Of a stretch of DNA of 52,020 bases, positions 16,474-24,846 are shown in pieces. Under the pieces are notes generated by a model that was not told where the DNA came from, did no database searches, and saw only the letters and a program-made list of their open reading frames with translations. This DNA is from an uncultured bacterium (GTDB lineage Bacteria > Verrucomicrobiota > Kiritimatiellia > RFP12 > UBA1067), in the NCBI GenBank assembly GCA_902801025.1, contig CADCGZ010000019.1, positions 1 to 52,020 of the forward strand, in the 5' to 3' direction. Positions within the stretch are counted from its first letter, which is position 1; each line of letters starts with the position of its first letter. The position numbers and the translations under genes are program-made.

Positions 16474-18186
16474 ATGAAAAACACAGCAAGACTGTTCGGA
16501 ACGGCGATTGCCGCCATCATTGCATCTGAAGCCATAGCCGAATCGACTGTCGGCAGGCACTACGTGGACGACTCGCTTGTCGTCGACCTGAGCGCCACGC
16601 CGGTGAAGGACCAGCGCCAGTCGACAACGGCTCCCGACCTCGGCTACGCCGGCTGTCTGACCGAGGGCTACGGTGACTGCGCATGGTTCTACAACCCCGC
16701 GCGCGACAAGACGACGTGGAAGCTGTTCCAGGAGGCCGGTGCGCACGTCCTCAAGCAGTGGGACTCCGTGATGACTTGGCAGCGCGGACGCCACGAGTCA
16801 AAGGACGGCAACCCGAATCCCAAATGGTGCTTTGACTTCTGGAAGAAGCACGGCGTGAAGGTTCTCCTTACGCTCGAGCACCACAAGGTTTATGAGGACT
16901 CGGGCTGCACGAAGAAGACCGACGACCTCGAAACGGTCAAGAAGACGATTCTCGAGTACGTGCGCTGGATAGTCAAGAACGGCTACAAGGACGTTGTCGG
17001 CGGTTTCGAACTCGGCAACGAACCCTACTGGGGAAGCGATCCCGAGGGCTACGCCGCGCGCTGGGTGGCGATCGTTCCGGAAATCAAGAAGATATTCCCC
17101 GAGGCGAAGATCGGCATGCCGCTCGCCGAATACCGGCCGGATGATCCAGACATCGCCTCGGTCCGCGCCCGTGCGACTGGGCTCGAATGGGTGCAGGGCG
17201 GCGGCGAGTTCTCGTTTTCGAAGCTCAACCAGTGGTCAGGCCGCTTCATCGTCGCGATGAAGCCGGTGATGGACGACATCTCGCACGTGATCTACCACTT
17301 CTACGGCGCAGACCGCGCCTACGGATGCAGCCAGTCGGGATTCAGCCGCATCCACAACTTCGCCAAGGTGTTTCCCGAGGTCGCCGACAAGCGCGTGTGG
17401 ATCACCGAATGGCGCGAGCGTGCCGACGAGGACCTGCGCTGCCACCAGCGCTTCTTTTCGACGCTCTGGAAGGGACACTACATGCTGGGCGTACTCATGC
17501 AGCCGGAGATCGACGGCATTTCGCTCCACAACCTCGCGACGCTTGCGGGGGGAATATACGTGACGACTTCAAAGAAGACGTGGTGCGTGCAGCGGGACGC
17601 GAACGACCGCGAGTATCCATACGTCGGCAACTCGTCCACCCCCGTCGCGGAGGTGGGTCCCGCAGGTCCGGTGTTCCGGCTGTTCACGGAAGGCCTGATG
17701 TCGCATCCGCTCGTAATTGAGCACGTTGTGCCCGGGAAGGGCAGCGAAATCGTCCACGGGAAGGGGACCCACGGGCAGTGGCACGGAATCTGGGGCGGGA
17801 CGCTCTTTTACGAGACAGGGCTTCGTGCGCAGAAGGCGGCGGAGTCAGGAACGCCGCCGGACCAGTGGCCCGAAATCCAGTCCCTGTGGGAATGCGTCGT
17901 CGCCCTGAGCCCTAAGCGCGATTCGGTTGCGCTCCTTATGGTCAACACGCATCCCAAGGAGGATGTCGTCCCGGTGAAGCTCGTGAACGGGAAGGCGTTC
18001 GCGGGCGAGGCGGTGATCCGCTCGGCGTCCATCGACAAGGCGCATCTGTTCGAATGCCAGGTTCCGGGCACGCCGCACCTCTGGACTGAATCGACCGCGA
18101 AGGAAAAGGTCTCCGGGAAAACGACTTTCAACGTCAAGCTCCCTGCGTACAGCATCCAGACCGTTGTCGTGGGTGTGAAGAAATAA
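16474..18186 (+). CDS. Secreted clan A-like glycoside hydrolase (paralogue 1)
   Basis: A 570-residue exported protein with a signal peptide (ATAIAAIIASEAIA-like region to residue 22). A TIM-barrel glycosidase is indicated by acid/base Glu183 in GGFELGNEPYWG and a probable nucleophile Glu312 in VWITEWRER; the arrangement (Asn-Glu then Glu after strand 7) is that of clan GH-A. A C-terminal beta domain (from about residue 450) ends in YSIQTVVVG, as in arabinofuranosidase-type enzymes such as GH51, GH39 or GH30. The exact family cannot be assigned by eye. It is paralogous to the next gene (shared VGYAGCL or LGYAGCL, FELGNE, HVIYH-YGA). Confidence 0.8.
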   Translation: MKNTARLFGTAIAAIIASEAIAESTVGRHYVDDSLVVDLSATPVKDQRQSTTAPDLGYAGCLTEGYGDCAWFYNPARDKTTWKLFQEAGAHVLKQWDSVMTWQRGRHESKDGNPNPKWCFDFWKKHGVKVLLTLEHHKVYEDSGCTKKTDDLETVKKTILEYVRWIVKNGYKDVVGGFELGNEPYWGSDPEGYAARWVAIVPEIKKIFPEAKIGMPLAEYRPDDPDIASVRARATGLEWVQGGGEFSFSKLNQWSGRFIVAMKPVMDDISHVIYHFYGADRAYGCSQSGFSRIHNFAKVFPEVADKRVWITEWRERADEDLRCHQRFFSTLWKGHYMLGVLMQPEIDGISLHNLATLAGGIYVTTSKKTWCVQRDANDREYPYVGNSSTPVAEVGPAGPVFRLFTEGLMSHPLVIEHVVPGKGSEIVHGKGTHGQWHGIWGGTLFYETGLRAQKAAESGTPPDQWPEIQSLWECVVALSPKRDSVALLMVNTHPKEDVVPVKLVNGKAFAGEAVIRSASIDKAHLFECQVPGTPHLWTESTAKEKVSGKTTFNVKLPAYSIQTVVVGVKK

Positions 18187-18223
18187 GTTTGATGTTTACG
18201 GTTTGATGTTTGAAGGTTTTAAA

Positions 18224-18240
18224 GTTGAAAGGTTGAAAGG
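18224..18240. repeat. Short GTTGAAAR repeat tract
   Basis: Two units, GTTGAAAG and GTTGAAAG, with a preceding degenerate stretch containing GTTTGATGTTT twice (from about 18187). It sits directly before the second glycosidase, and its GAAAGG may serve as that gene's ribosome-binding site. Confidence 0.7.
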
Positions 18241-18243
18241 GTT

Positions 18244-20001
18244 ATGAAAAGACACAATGGTATTTATCTTGCAGCGGCGCTTTGCTGCGCGGCAAGGGTG
18301 GGACTGGCTGATTTCGCGATCGACGTCGATCTCTCCGCAGATCCGATCAAGGACGTCCGCACTTCGACCTGCGGGCCAGAGGTGGGCTACGCCGGATGCC
18401 TCTTCCCCATCGACGGACCGAACGAGATCGCCGACACCTACTGGTTCAAGACGCGCGCGGCGGAGACCTCGCGCGCCATGCGCGAGGCGGGTGCGTGGTT
18501 CCAGCGCATGTGGCACGCCGCCGACTGGTTTGCCCGCCGCCTTCCTGCGGAGGAATACCGCGCGAAGTGGAATATCGACGACGAGACTTGGAAGAAGAAA
18601 TTCCGCCGTTACGAGCGGACCGACCCGGACGCCGCATTCGCGTTCTGGAAGGCGAACGGCTTCAAGGTGCTCTTCACGCTCGAGGCATGGGGACACGAGA
18701 GGTCGAAGAAGGAAATCATCGAGCTTGTCGACTATATCGTCGCCAACCACTACGAGGACGTCGTCGCCGGCTTCGAGCTCGGCAACGAGTCCTATTACGA
18801 CAAGAACTACGCCTCGCTCGCGCCCGTCTGGTGCGAAATAATCCCCGAGATCAAGAAGCGCATGCCGAAGGTGAATCTCGGCATCAACCTCGCCGAGCTC
18901 TTCGAGCTCAACCCCGACATCACGCAGGTACGAAACCGCATGCTCGCCGCTGGCGAGATCAAGCGCGACACATATTTCGCCGCAGGCGACTTCAACCGCT
19001 ATTCGGCGCAGTTCGTGACGGCGATGTCGAATTGCATCAACCAGATCACACACGTCATCTACCATGCCTACGGCGCGGAGACGCCCTACAGCTGCTCCTA
19101 CTACGGGTTCCAGCGCTTCCGCAATTTTCTTCAGGCGTTTCCCGAACTCAAGGGGAAGAAGATGTGGCTCAGCGAGGTTCGTCCGCGCTCCGACGAGGAC
19201 AACTACTGCCAGCGCATTTTCCGCGAGGCGCTTATAATGGCGCACTACTCGCTCATGGCGATTTGCCAGCCGGATATGGATGGATTCAACCACCACCAGA
19301 TCTACGCCATATCCGGCGGCATCTACCAGTCCGACGGAAAGAACTGGCGCATCCAGTGGCGCGACGCAGGGCGCGAATACGTCGACTGGCGCGCGCCGAT
19401 GGGCGAGCCGCGGCTTGAGATCGGCGCGTGCGGCGTCATGTACCGCATCCTCGCCGAGGCGATCAAGGAGCATCCGCTCATCCTGCGTCACGGCACTTCG
19501 AAGGAGGCCGATACCGAAGATACGTTCTTCACCTCGGCTCGCGTCATGGATCAGGTGTACGCCCGCCGCCGTGCGCTCAAGGAGGGCAAGAGCGGTTGGG
19601 GGCTTCCGAAGGTCGATGGCGAGGTAGAATGGGTCGTACTTGCCGACGCACGTCGCGAGGAGATGTGCCTCCTGATGGTGAACACGAAATCCGAACCTGC
19701 GAAGGTGACGATCACCGCGCGCGGCAAGGTCAAGAACGAAGTCAAGGACAAGATCTTCGCGGCGCCGACGTACCGCACGCTGAGCTGTCCCGAGAAGTTC
19801 CTCGACTGCCGCGCAGTTCCTGGCGAGGGCCATCCCTGGACGCAGCTCAGCTGGGAGGACACGCAGTCCGGTTTTGACGTGACCCCGATGGCGGCCTACG
19901 AGGGCATGAAGCCCGCCGCCTCCACTCTTACGGTCGAAATCGCCCCGCACACAGTGCAGTCCGTGACCGTCCTCACGCGCAACGCGCCCGACGGCAAGTA
20001 G
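18244..20001 (+). CDS. Secreted clan A-like glycoside hydrolase (paralogue 2)
   Basis: A 585-residue exported homologue of the preceding gene. The N-terminus has a signal peptide ending near residue 22 (CCAARVGLAD). Acid/base Glu182 lies in AGFELGNESYYD and the probable nucleophile Glu311 in KMWLSEVRP. It carries an extra 25-30 residues after the first block compared with paralogue 1 (region ADWFARRLPAEEYRAKWNID). Domain order, HVIYHAYGAETPYSCS and the C-terminal beta domain ending HTVQSVTVL are shared. It is separated from paralogue 1 by 57 nt of repeat-like sequence without a promoter, so they form an operon. Confidence 0.8.
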   Translation: MKRHNGIYLAAALCCAARVGLADFAIDVDLSADPIKDVRTSTCGPEVGYAGCLFPIDGPNEIADTYWFKTRAAETSRAMREAGAWFQRMWHAADWFARRLPAEEYRAKWNIDDETWKKKFRRYERTDPDAAFAFWKANGFKVLFTLEAWGHERSKKEIIELVDYIVANHYEDVVAGFELGNESYYDKNYASLAPVWCEIIPEIKKRMPKVNLGINLAELFELNPDITQVRNRMLAAGEIKRDTYFAAGDFNRYSAQFVTAMSNCINQITHVIYHAYGAETPYSCSYYGFQRFRNFLQAFPELKGKKMWLSEVRPRSDEDNYCQRIFREALIMAHYSLMAICQPDMDGFNHHQIYAISGGIYQSDGKNWRIQWRDAGREYVDWRAPMGEPRLEIGACGVMYRILAEAIKEHPLILRHGTSKEADTEDTFFTSARVMDQVYARRRALKEGKSGWGLPKVDGEVEWVVLADARREEMCLLMVNTKSEPAKVTITARGKVKNEVKDKIFAAPTYRTLSCPEKFLDCRAVPGEGHPWTQLSWEDTQSGFDVTPMAAYEGMKPAASTLTVEIAPHTVQSVTVLTRNAPDGK

Positions 20002-20022
20002 CCCAAATACGGCAGGGGGGGA

Positions 20023-20052
20023 TTGACAGGAGTCCGCCTGTGGGCGTATAAT
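20023..20052 (+). promoter_or_regulatory. Promoter of the DUF3990/HTH pair
   Basis: Consensus TTGACA (20023-20028), 18-nt spacer and TATAAT (20047-20052), eight bases before the ATG at 20061. It has no TGN extension, in contrast to most promoters of the window. Confidence 0.85.
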
Positions 20053-20060
20053 ATGCGCCA

Positions 20061-20738
20061 ATGAAGCGGATTCTCTATCATGGGTCGAAGGACAGGATTG
20101 TAAAGCCGTTGTTCGGGGCGGGGCGCCTCAACAACGACTATGGGCGTGGTTTCTACTGCACTGAGAGCGAGGATCTTGCAAAAGAGTGGGCCGTTGCCAA
20201 CGATCACGACGGATGGGCGAATGTCTATTCACTTAATGACGACGGTTTGAATGTTCTCAACTTGAATTCGAATAAATACTGCCTTCTTCACTGGCTCGCA
20301 GTGCTGCTGGAGAACCGCCAGTTTGAAACAGAGTATGGACTGCCTTTGGAGGCCAAGGCGTACCTGACAACGCGATTTGCCGTCCCGTACAAAGAAGCGG
20401 ACGCCATCATCGGCTATAGAGCGGATGACAGCTACTTTACCTTTGCCCAGGACTTCATATCGGGAGCGATTTCCTATTCGCAGCTCGCGTCCGCAATGCG
20501 TCTTGGCCATCTCGGAGACCAATATGTCCTCAAAAGCCGGAAGGCTTTCGGCAGAATTAGGCATGTCGAATCGCGGCCTGCGCTGCGCTCCGAATGGCTT
20601 GAGCGCAAGAACGCCCGTGACCATGCCGCACGTCAGGAGTACCTAAGCGCATTGAGGCATCAGAGAGTGCCAGGAGATTTGCGCATCGACCGCATAATCG
20701 ACGAGGAGATAGGACCTGATGACGAACGCCTACGATAG
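20061..20738 (+). CDS. DUF3990-family protein, probable ADP-ribosyltransferase-fold toxin
   Basis: A 225-residue cytoplasmic protein. The opening ILYHGSKDRIVKPLFGAGRLNNDYGRGFYCTESEDLAKEWA matches the DUF3990 pattern (YHGS, then D-GxGFYxT, then A-W), which I recall as related to the ADP-ribosyltransferase fold. The His of YHG and the GFYCT strand would form the NAD site. The C-terminus is charged and helical. It overlaps the next gene by 20 nt, and that gene encodes an HTH protein, the typical arrangement of a toxin with its antitoxin or regulator. The target and activity are unknown. Confidence 0.7.
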   Translation: MKRILYHGSKDRIVKPLFGAGRLNNDYGRGFYCTESEDLAKEWAVANDHDGWANVYSLNDDGLNVLNLNSNKYCLLHWLAVLLENRQFETEYGLPLEAKAYLTTRFAVPYKEADAIIGYRADDSYFTFAQDFISGAISYSQLASAMRLGHLGDQYVLKSRKAFGRIRHVESRPALRSEWLERKNARDHAARQEYLSALRHQRVPGDLRIDRIIDEEIGPDDERLR

Positions 20739-21366
20739 AGCGTATCTTCTGCATGCCCGGCAGTCGCTCGGACGTATGCTGGATTTCTCCTGCCATGCCC
20801 TCGGGCATTCCGCAAGAGGTTTTTGGGATTTGTTTCTCGCCTCGGGCGTCGCCGCGTCATTCGGAGAGGGTGATGCGCATTTCATTGCCGGCATGAGCGG
20901 GTATGAACTCGCCTACGAGGTCCTTGAACGCTGTGGGGTGAAGTTTAGTCGCGTCGTCGATCCTTCGCCTCCGGACGGGAAGTCCCCGGAGTTCTGGGCG
21001 GCATGGTCCGTCGCCCATTATCAATGGTTCAGGGGGCTGTCTTTCGCACGCATAGACGCGTTCGCCCCGATAGACGACATCGTGGCGATGTATCATCCAT
21101 ATCACGAGATGGACATCTCGCGGTTCTGCGACGAGATGGACAGACTTTACCGGCTGAAGTATCCCGAACGGAATCTGCAGCGCATCCGGCGCAGCATCAA
21201 CTTGAGCCAACGCGAGCTATCCGAACGCTCCGGCGTGTCGATAAGGACGATACAGGAGCTTGAGCAGGGTCGAAAGGACATCAACCGTGCGGGTATAGAC
21301 ACGCTTATGCCGCTTGCCGCCGCGCTTTCCGTTGACGTTGAGTCCCTTGTTGAGCGAGTTGTATGA
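20719..21366 (+). CDS. HTH (XRE) protein with DUF3791-like N-terminus, probable antitoxin
   Basis: A 215-residue protein. Residues 8-70 (LHARQSLGRMLDF...SGVAASFGEGDAHFIAGMSGYELAYEVLE) resemble the small DUF3791-type partner usually found beside DUF3990 proteins. The middle (residues 85-145) is Trp/Tyr-rich and unassigned. The C-terminus (about 150-210) is an XRE-type helix-turn-helix: NLQRIRRSINLSQRELSERSGVSIRTIQELEQGR. It is likely to bind its own promoter and neutralise the upstream protein. The 20-nt overlap with the DUF3990 gene suggests coupled synthesis, toxin first. Confidence 0.72.
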   Translation: MTNAYDRAYLLHARQSLGRMLDFSCHALGHSARGFWDLFLASGVAASFGEGDAHFIAGMSGYELAYEVLERCGVKFSRVVDPSPPDGKSPEFWAAWSVAHYQWFRGLSFARIDAFAPIDDIVAMYHPYHEMDISRFCDEMDRLYRLKYPERNLQRIRRSINLSQRELSERSGVSIRTIQELEQGRKDINRAGIDTLMPLAAALSVDVESLVERVV

Positions 21367-21412
21367 CCCTTGTCTGGAAGTGGTGAAAGGCATCCGCCTG
21401 TTTCAGTAGCCC

Positions 21413-21430
21413 CCCCCTAATTTGATGGGG
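21413..21430 (+). promoter_or_regulatory. CCCCCTAATTT operator, copy 3
   Basis: CCCCCTAATTTGATGGGG; the last three core bases differ from copies 1 and 2 but both outer arms and TAATTT are kept. It ends exactly 23 nt before the TAGAAT box at 21454. Confidence 0.72.
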
Positions 21431-21450
21431 TGGGCGGTTCGGGCGGATTG

Positions 21451-21459
21451 TGGTAGAAT
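21451..21459 (+). promoter_or_regulatory. Promoter of the secreted-protein/fucosidase operon
   Basis: TGG-TAGAAT at 21451-21459. Unlike most units here the start codon is 28 nt away and is preceded by AAAAGGA, so this mRNA has a short leader with a ribosome-binding site. Confidence 0.68.
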
Positions 21460-21487
21460 ATTCCCAAACTCGTAAAAGGATTCTGCC

Positions 21488-22684
21488 ATGACAACTTCGA
21501 AAAACAACAGGTCTTTAGTGTGTCTTCGCGCTGTAGCGCTTCTTTTCGGCACATTTTTCGTTGCGGTATTACCCGTGCGCGCCGCGAACGACTGGACTTA
21601 CTACGCCGCCAACGCGGCCGGCAACCCTACCAACGTCGCCTGCATCGTGAAGGGCGACTGGATTGTCGAGGTGGATATCATGACTCTGAACAAGGGGATG
21701 TTCTCTCCCAAGCATATTCTCGCCAGCGCCTCGGACGGCATTCTCGATTTTCGCGACCTCCACATCGACGGCACCGCGATTACGGATATGAACATACGTC
21801 AAGGCAACCTATGGCAGGACGCCAACGTCGTTGAATTCTATGCGAACCATGTAACGACCTTCAACGAGATCTTCGGTCGCTCCACGGCCAACAGCCGCAT
21901 TGTCCATCTTGCGAGCGACACGCTGACGACCATCGGCAGCCGGTACGTCAGTCTGACCAATCTTGTATTCAACTATCCGAATGCAACGACATGGAGCGCG
22001 CAGTTCCACAACTGTTCGCTCACGAACGACGTCTCCGAAATCGTTCCACCTTACATCCAGAAATTCACGACATCCCCGGGCAACCTCGGTGCAGGGGTCA
22101 TCGGTGAGTTGGTCTTGACCAATCTGTGCGAACTATCGGACCAGGTCGGTTGCCTTTTCCCGGCCGGCGTGCCCTCGGGGAGAATCAAGTTCACGGGAAC
22201 GACCCTGAACGGGCAGCCGTTCCGCATGCCCACTCCGAATGCCCTGCGCGATGTGGAGCTGATTGCGACAAATGCGACGGAAATCACCTATCGATATGTC
22301 ATGAACGTGGGTGTCACGAACATGGTTCTGGACATCCCGAACGTCACCTCCGTCGGCAGCGATGCCAGATTGCCGATTCCGACCGACGCCAAATCGTCGG
22401 TCTGGTTCTACAACGCGCCAAACTACCCCACCGTCGTGACGAATCTCCTGAAGAACGTCACTGCGGTGGCATCCAACAAGAACCAGGACAAATACTGCAC
22501 GATCTACTGCTCGAAGAAGCAGGGGTGGGCCGCGCTGGCCGCGCCCCTTGAAGGCGACTACGAAAATGCGCTCGCGCCAGCGGGCTGTTTCGGCGTTCTC
22601 GTGAACAACAAAGGTCGCGCTGCATGGATGGTCCACCGTGCTTCGCCGTATGACAAGAGCGGGCTGGCAATTTTCGTGCGGTGA
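21488..22684 (+). CDS. Secreted protein of unknown function, repeat-like beta structure
   Basis: A 398-residue exported protein with a signal peptide (hydrophobic residues about 14-32, ending VRAAND). The rest has no catalytic motif I recognise. Recurrent strand-like segments rich in Asn, Thr and Leu (ILDFRDLHIDGTAIT, NLVFNYPNATTW, GELVLTNLCELSD) resemble the irregular LRR or beta-helical repeats of BspA-like surface proteins. AAAGGA 8-13 bases upstream supports the start. It leads a unit with the next two genes and has an operator copy at its promoter. Confidence 0.6.
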   Translation: MTTSKNNRSLVCLRAVALLFGTFFVAVLPVRAANDWTYYAANAAGNPTNVACIVKGDWIVEVDIMTLNKGMFSPKHILASASDGILDFRDLHIDGTAITDMNIRQGNLWQDANVVEFYANHVTTFNEIFGRSTANSRIVHLASDTLTTIGSRYVSLTNLVFNYPNATTWSAQFHNCSLTNDVSEIVPPYIQKFTTSPGNLGAGVIGELVLTNLCELSDQVGCLFPAGVPSGRIKFTGTTLNGQPFRMPTPNALRDVELIATNATEITYRYVMNVGVTNMVLDIPNVTSVGSDARLPIPTDAKSSVWFYNAPNYPTVVTNLLKNVTAVASNKNQDKYCTIYCSKKQGWAALAAPLEGDYENALAPAGCFGVLVNNKGRAAWMVHRASPYDKSGLAIFVR

Positions 22685-22704
22685 CGCGGTAGGAGGGAAC
22701 ATTC

Positions 22705-23709
22705 ATGAATGCGAATCGATATGCGCCATTCGTTGCACTGGTGATGGCGCTTGCCATGCCTTGCGCTGAAGGTGCCGTAAAGGCGAAGGACGTTCCGCCG
22801 CTGCTCGTGACCGATGCAGGAAAGACGGTGACCGATGCGCAGATGGGGGCGGACGAGATCGTCCTCTGCGACCAGCTTAAACAGACAATTGACATCTACA
22901 GCGCAGAAGGTTTGAACGTCTGGCGCTGGTGCCCAAAGGACGATCCTGACATTGCCGGCGGGGACAAGGGCGGTTTCATGAACAATGTCGCGGAATCGAA
23001 GCCGTTCGCGGGCGGGTCGAAGATCGGCATGGTGTCGTGCGGCGGACGCTGGGCGGTGATCGACCGGGCTGCACACAAGGTCACCGCGTGGGGCAGGTGC
23101 AACGGCTGGGCGCACTCCATCGAGATGGTCGGGCCGGACGTCGTGGCCGTCGTCTCGACTGGCGGTACAGGCGGCAATTCGCTGTTTCTTTTCGACATCA
23201 CGGGCGACATGGCGATGAATCCGTACAGGCAGAAGAAGTCCACTCTCCAGTTCGACTCTCCGCACGGACTCCACTACGACGGCAAAAACCTCTGGCTCGT
23301 CGACACTCCCGGACTCCACCGCTGCTCGATCTCGCGCGATGCGGAAGGCGTCCCTGTCGCGAAAGTCGAAAAGACGTGGCCGTTCTCGGAACTCGGGGTC
23401 GCACACGGACACGACCTTCGCCCAGTGCCGTGCACAAACCTGCTCGCCATGACGACGCACGAGAAGGTGCTGTTCTTCGACATGAAGACGGAGAGCTGGC
23501 GGGAGGATATGTTCATTGAAAGGCAGGACGTCAAGGCGTTCGACCCGGCGCCTGACGGGAAGTCGTTCCTCGTGACTACGGCGAAGACGAAGTGGTGGAC
23601 AGATTCGCTCGAAATTTTTACGCCAGGAAAGAAGGGCGGAGAGCCGGTCTTCTCGCCTTCTCTTGTCATCCCTGGCGCGAAGATATACAAGGCCCGCTGG
23701 GTGAAATGA
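22705..23709 (+). CDS. Secreted beta-propeller-like protein
   Basis: A 334-residue exported protein (signal peptide MNANRYAPFVALVMALAMPCAEG). Repeated strands with Asp/Trp-rich turns (NVWRWCPKDDPDI, GGRWAVIDRAAHKVTAWG, GKNLWLVDTPGLHRCSI, HDLRPVPCTNLLAMTTHEKVLF-like) suggest a six- or seven-bladed propeller; it resembles DUF6528-type proteins found near glycosidases. A very strong ribosome-binding site AGGAGG lies 8 nt before the ATG. The stop overlaps the fucosidase start as ATGA. A role in carbohydrate binding or processing is inference from context. Confidence 0.65.
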   Translation: MNANRYAPFVALVMALAMPCAEGAVKAKDVPPLLVTDAGKTVTDAQMGADEIVLCDQLKQTIDIYSAEGLNVWRWCPKDDPDIAGGDKGGFMNNVAESKPFAGGSKIGMVSCGGRWAVIDRAAHKVTAWGRCNGWAHSIEMVGPDVVAVVSTGGTGGNSLFLFDITGDMAMNPYRQKKSTLQFDSPHGLHYDGKNLWLVDTPGLHRCSISRDAEGVPVAKVEKTWPFSELGVAHGHDLRPVPCTNLLAMTTHEKVLFFDMKTESWREDMFIERQDVKAFDPAPDGKSFLVTTAKTKWWTDSLEIFTPGKKGGEPVFSPSLVIPGAKIYKARWVK

Positions 23710-24794
23710 ATGACATGATAAAAATGACGAGAAGGGGATTCGTCGGATCTTCTGTCGCGCTGGCGGCGACGGGTCCTTTTGGCGCGAAGGGCGCGACGGA
23801 TTCGCCGCAGCTCGCCGCGACGAAGAAGTGGTTCAAGGAGGCGCAGTTCGGAATGATGGCGCACTGGGGGCTCTACACGCTTCCCGGCGGCGAGTGGAAC
23901 GGAAAGCCCGGTCGCCGCGCCTACGCGGAGTGGCTGCAGTGGGGTGAACGGATACCGATGAAGGAGTATGCCGCGCTCGCCAAGGCGTTCAATCCCGTCC
24001 TCTTCGATCCGAAAGACTGGATGAAGCGTGCTCGCGACGCAGGCATGAAGTATTTCGTCATCACCTCGAAGCACCACGACGGTTTCGCAATGTTTCGCTC
24101 GAAGGCGTCGAAGTACAATGTCGTAGACGCGACGCCGTTCGGGCGCGATCCGCTCGAGGAGATTGCCGAGGCGTGCCGCGACACCGGCATCCGGCTCGGG
24201 CTCTACTACTCGCAGGACCTCGACTGGAGCGACCCCGACGGCGGAGGCAAGAAGAACGAGGCGGGGCTCAAGAACTGGGGCAACGAGGACTGGCGCAACA
24301 CGTGGGACTGGCCGGCGGATCGCGACTACGACTTCTCGCGCTACTTCGAGCGCAAGTGCAAGCCGCAGGTAAAGGAGATTCTGACGCAGTACGGCGACCT
24401 GTGCCTTATCTGGTTCGACGTGCCGTCGACGATCCTTCCCGCTCAGTGCCAGGAGCTAAAGGACATGGTGCGCACCTATCAGCCAGGGTGCCTTATCAAC
24501 GGGCGGCTTGGCTACGGGCTTGGCGACTACTCTACGCCCGGCGACAACTGCATCGCGGACAAGACCGAGGCAGGTGCGCTCTACGAGACTGTCGGCACGA
24601 TGAACGACTCCTGGGGCTACCGACCGACCGACACGCACTACAAGAGCGTAGACGAAATCCTGGCGATAAAGGCGAAGTGCGCGTCCATCGGCTCCAACTA
24701 CATGCTGAACGTCGGGCCCGATCCGCTCGGGCGAATCCCCGTCGCCGGCATCGAAATACTCGACGGCCTTGCCGCTGCCGCAAGGCGGTCGTAG
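23706..24794 (+). CDS. Alpha-L-fucosidase, glycoside hydrolase family 29
   Basis: A 362-residue enzyme removing alpha-linked L-fucose. The N-terminus MTRRGFVGSSVALAATGPFGA is a twin-arginine (Tat) type signal. The GH29 core has FGMMAHWGLYTLPGGEW, the fucose-binding TSKHHDGFAMF (residues 120-130) and nucleophile Asp238 in LIWFDVPST. SWGYRPTD and NYMLNVGPDPLGRIP are further family blocks. The start at 23706 overlaps the previous stop (ATGA), giving translational coupling. Only the catalytic domain is present; the usual C-terminal beta-sandwich is absent or much reduced. Confidence 0.92.
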   Translation: MNDMIKMTRRGFVGSSVALAATGPFGAKGATDSPQLAATKKWFKEAQFGMMAHWGLYTLPGGEWNGKPGRRAYAEWLQWGERIPMKEYAALAKAFNPVLFDPKDWMKRARDAGMKYFVITSKHHDGFAMFRSKASKYNVVDATPFGRDPLEEIAEACRDTGIRLGLYYSQDLDWSDPDGGGKKNEAGLKNWGNEDWRNTWDWPADRDYDFSRYFERKCKPQVKEILTQYGDLCLIWFDVPSTILPAQCQELKDMVRTYQPGCLINGRLGYGLGDYSTPGDNCIADKTEAGALYETVGTMNDSWGYRPTDTHYKSVDEILAIKAKCASIGSNYMLNVGPDPLGRIPVAGIEILDGLAAAARRS

Positions 24795-24829
24795 GCCCAG
24801 TGGGGATTTGTGCGCGGTCGCCGCCGATT

Positions 24830-24838
24830 TGGTATAAT
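24830..24838 (+). promoter_or_regulatory. asd promoter (extended -10)
   Basis: TGG-TATAAT at 24830-24838, eight bases before the asd ATG at 24847. No clear -35 at the proper distance. Confidence 0.78.
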
Positions 24839-24846
24839 ATACCGCC

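Noticed and set aside
18196..20061. A 621-codon open frame antisense to the second glycosidase, and similar long antisense frames at 2409-3470 and 24859-27159
   Set aside because: They mirror strongly coding genes in GC-rich DNA, show low-complexity Arg/Ala/Val-rich translations without domains, and lack promoters or ribosome sites.
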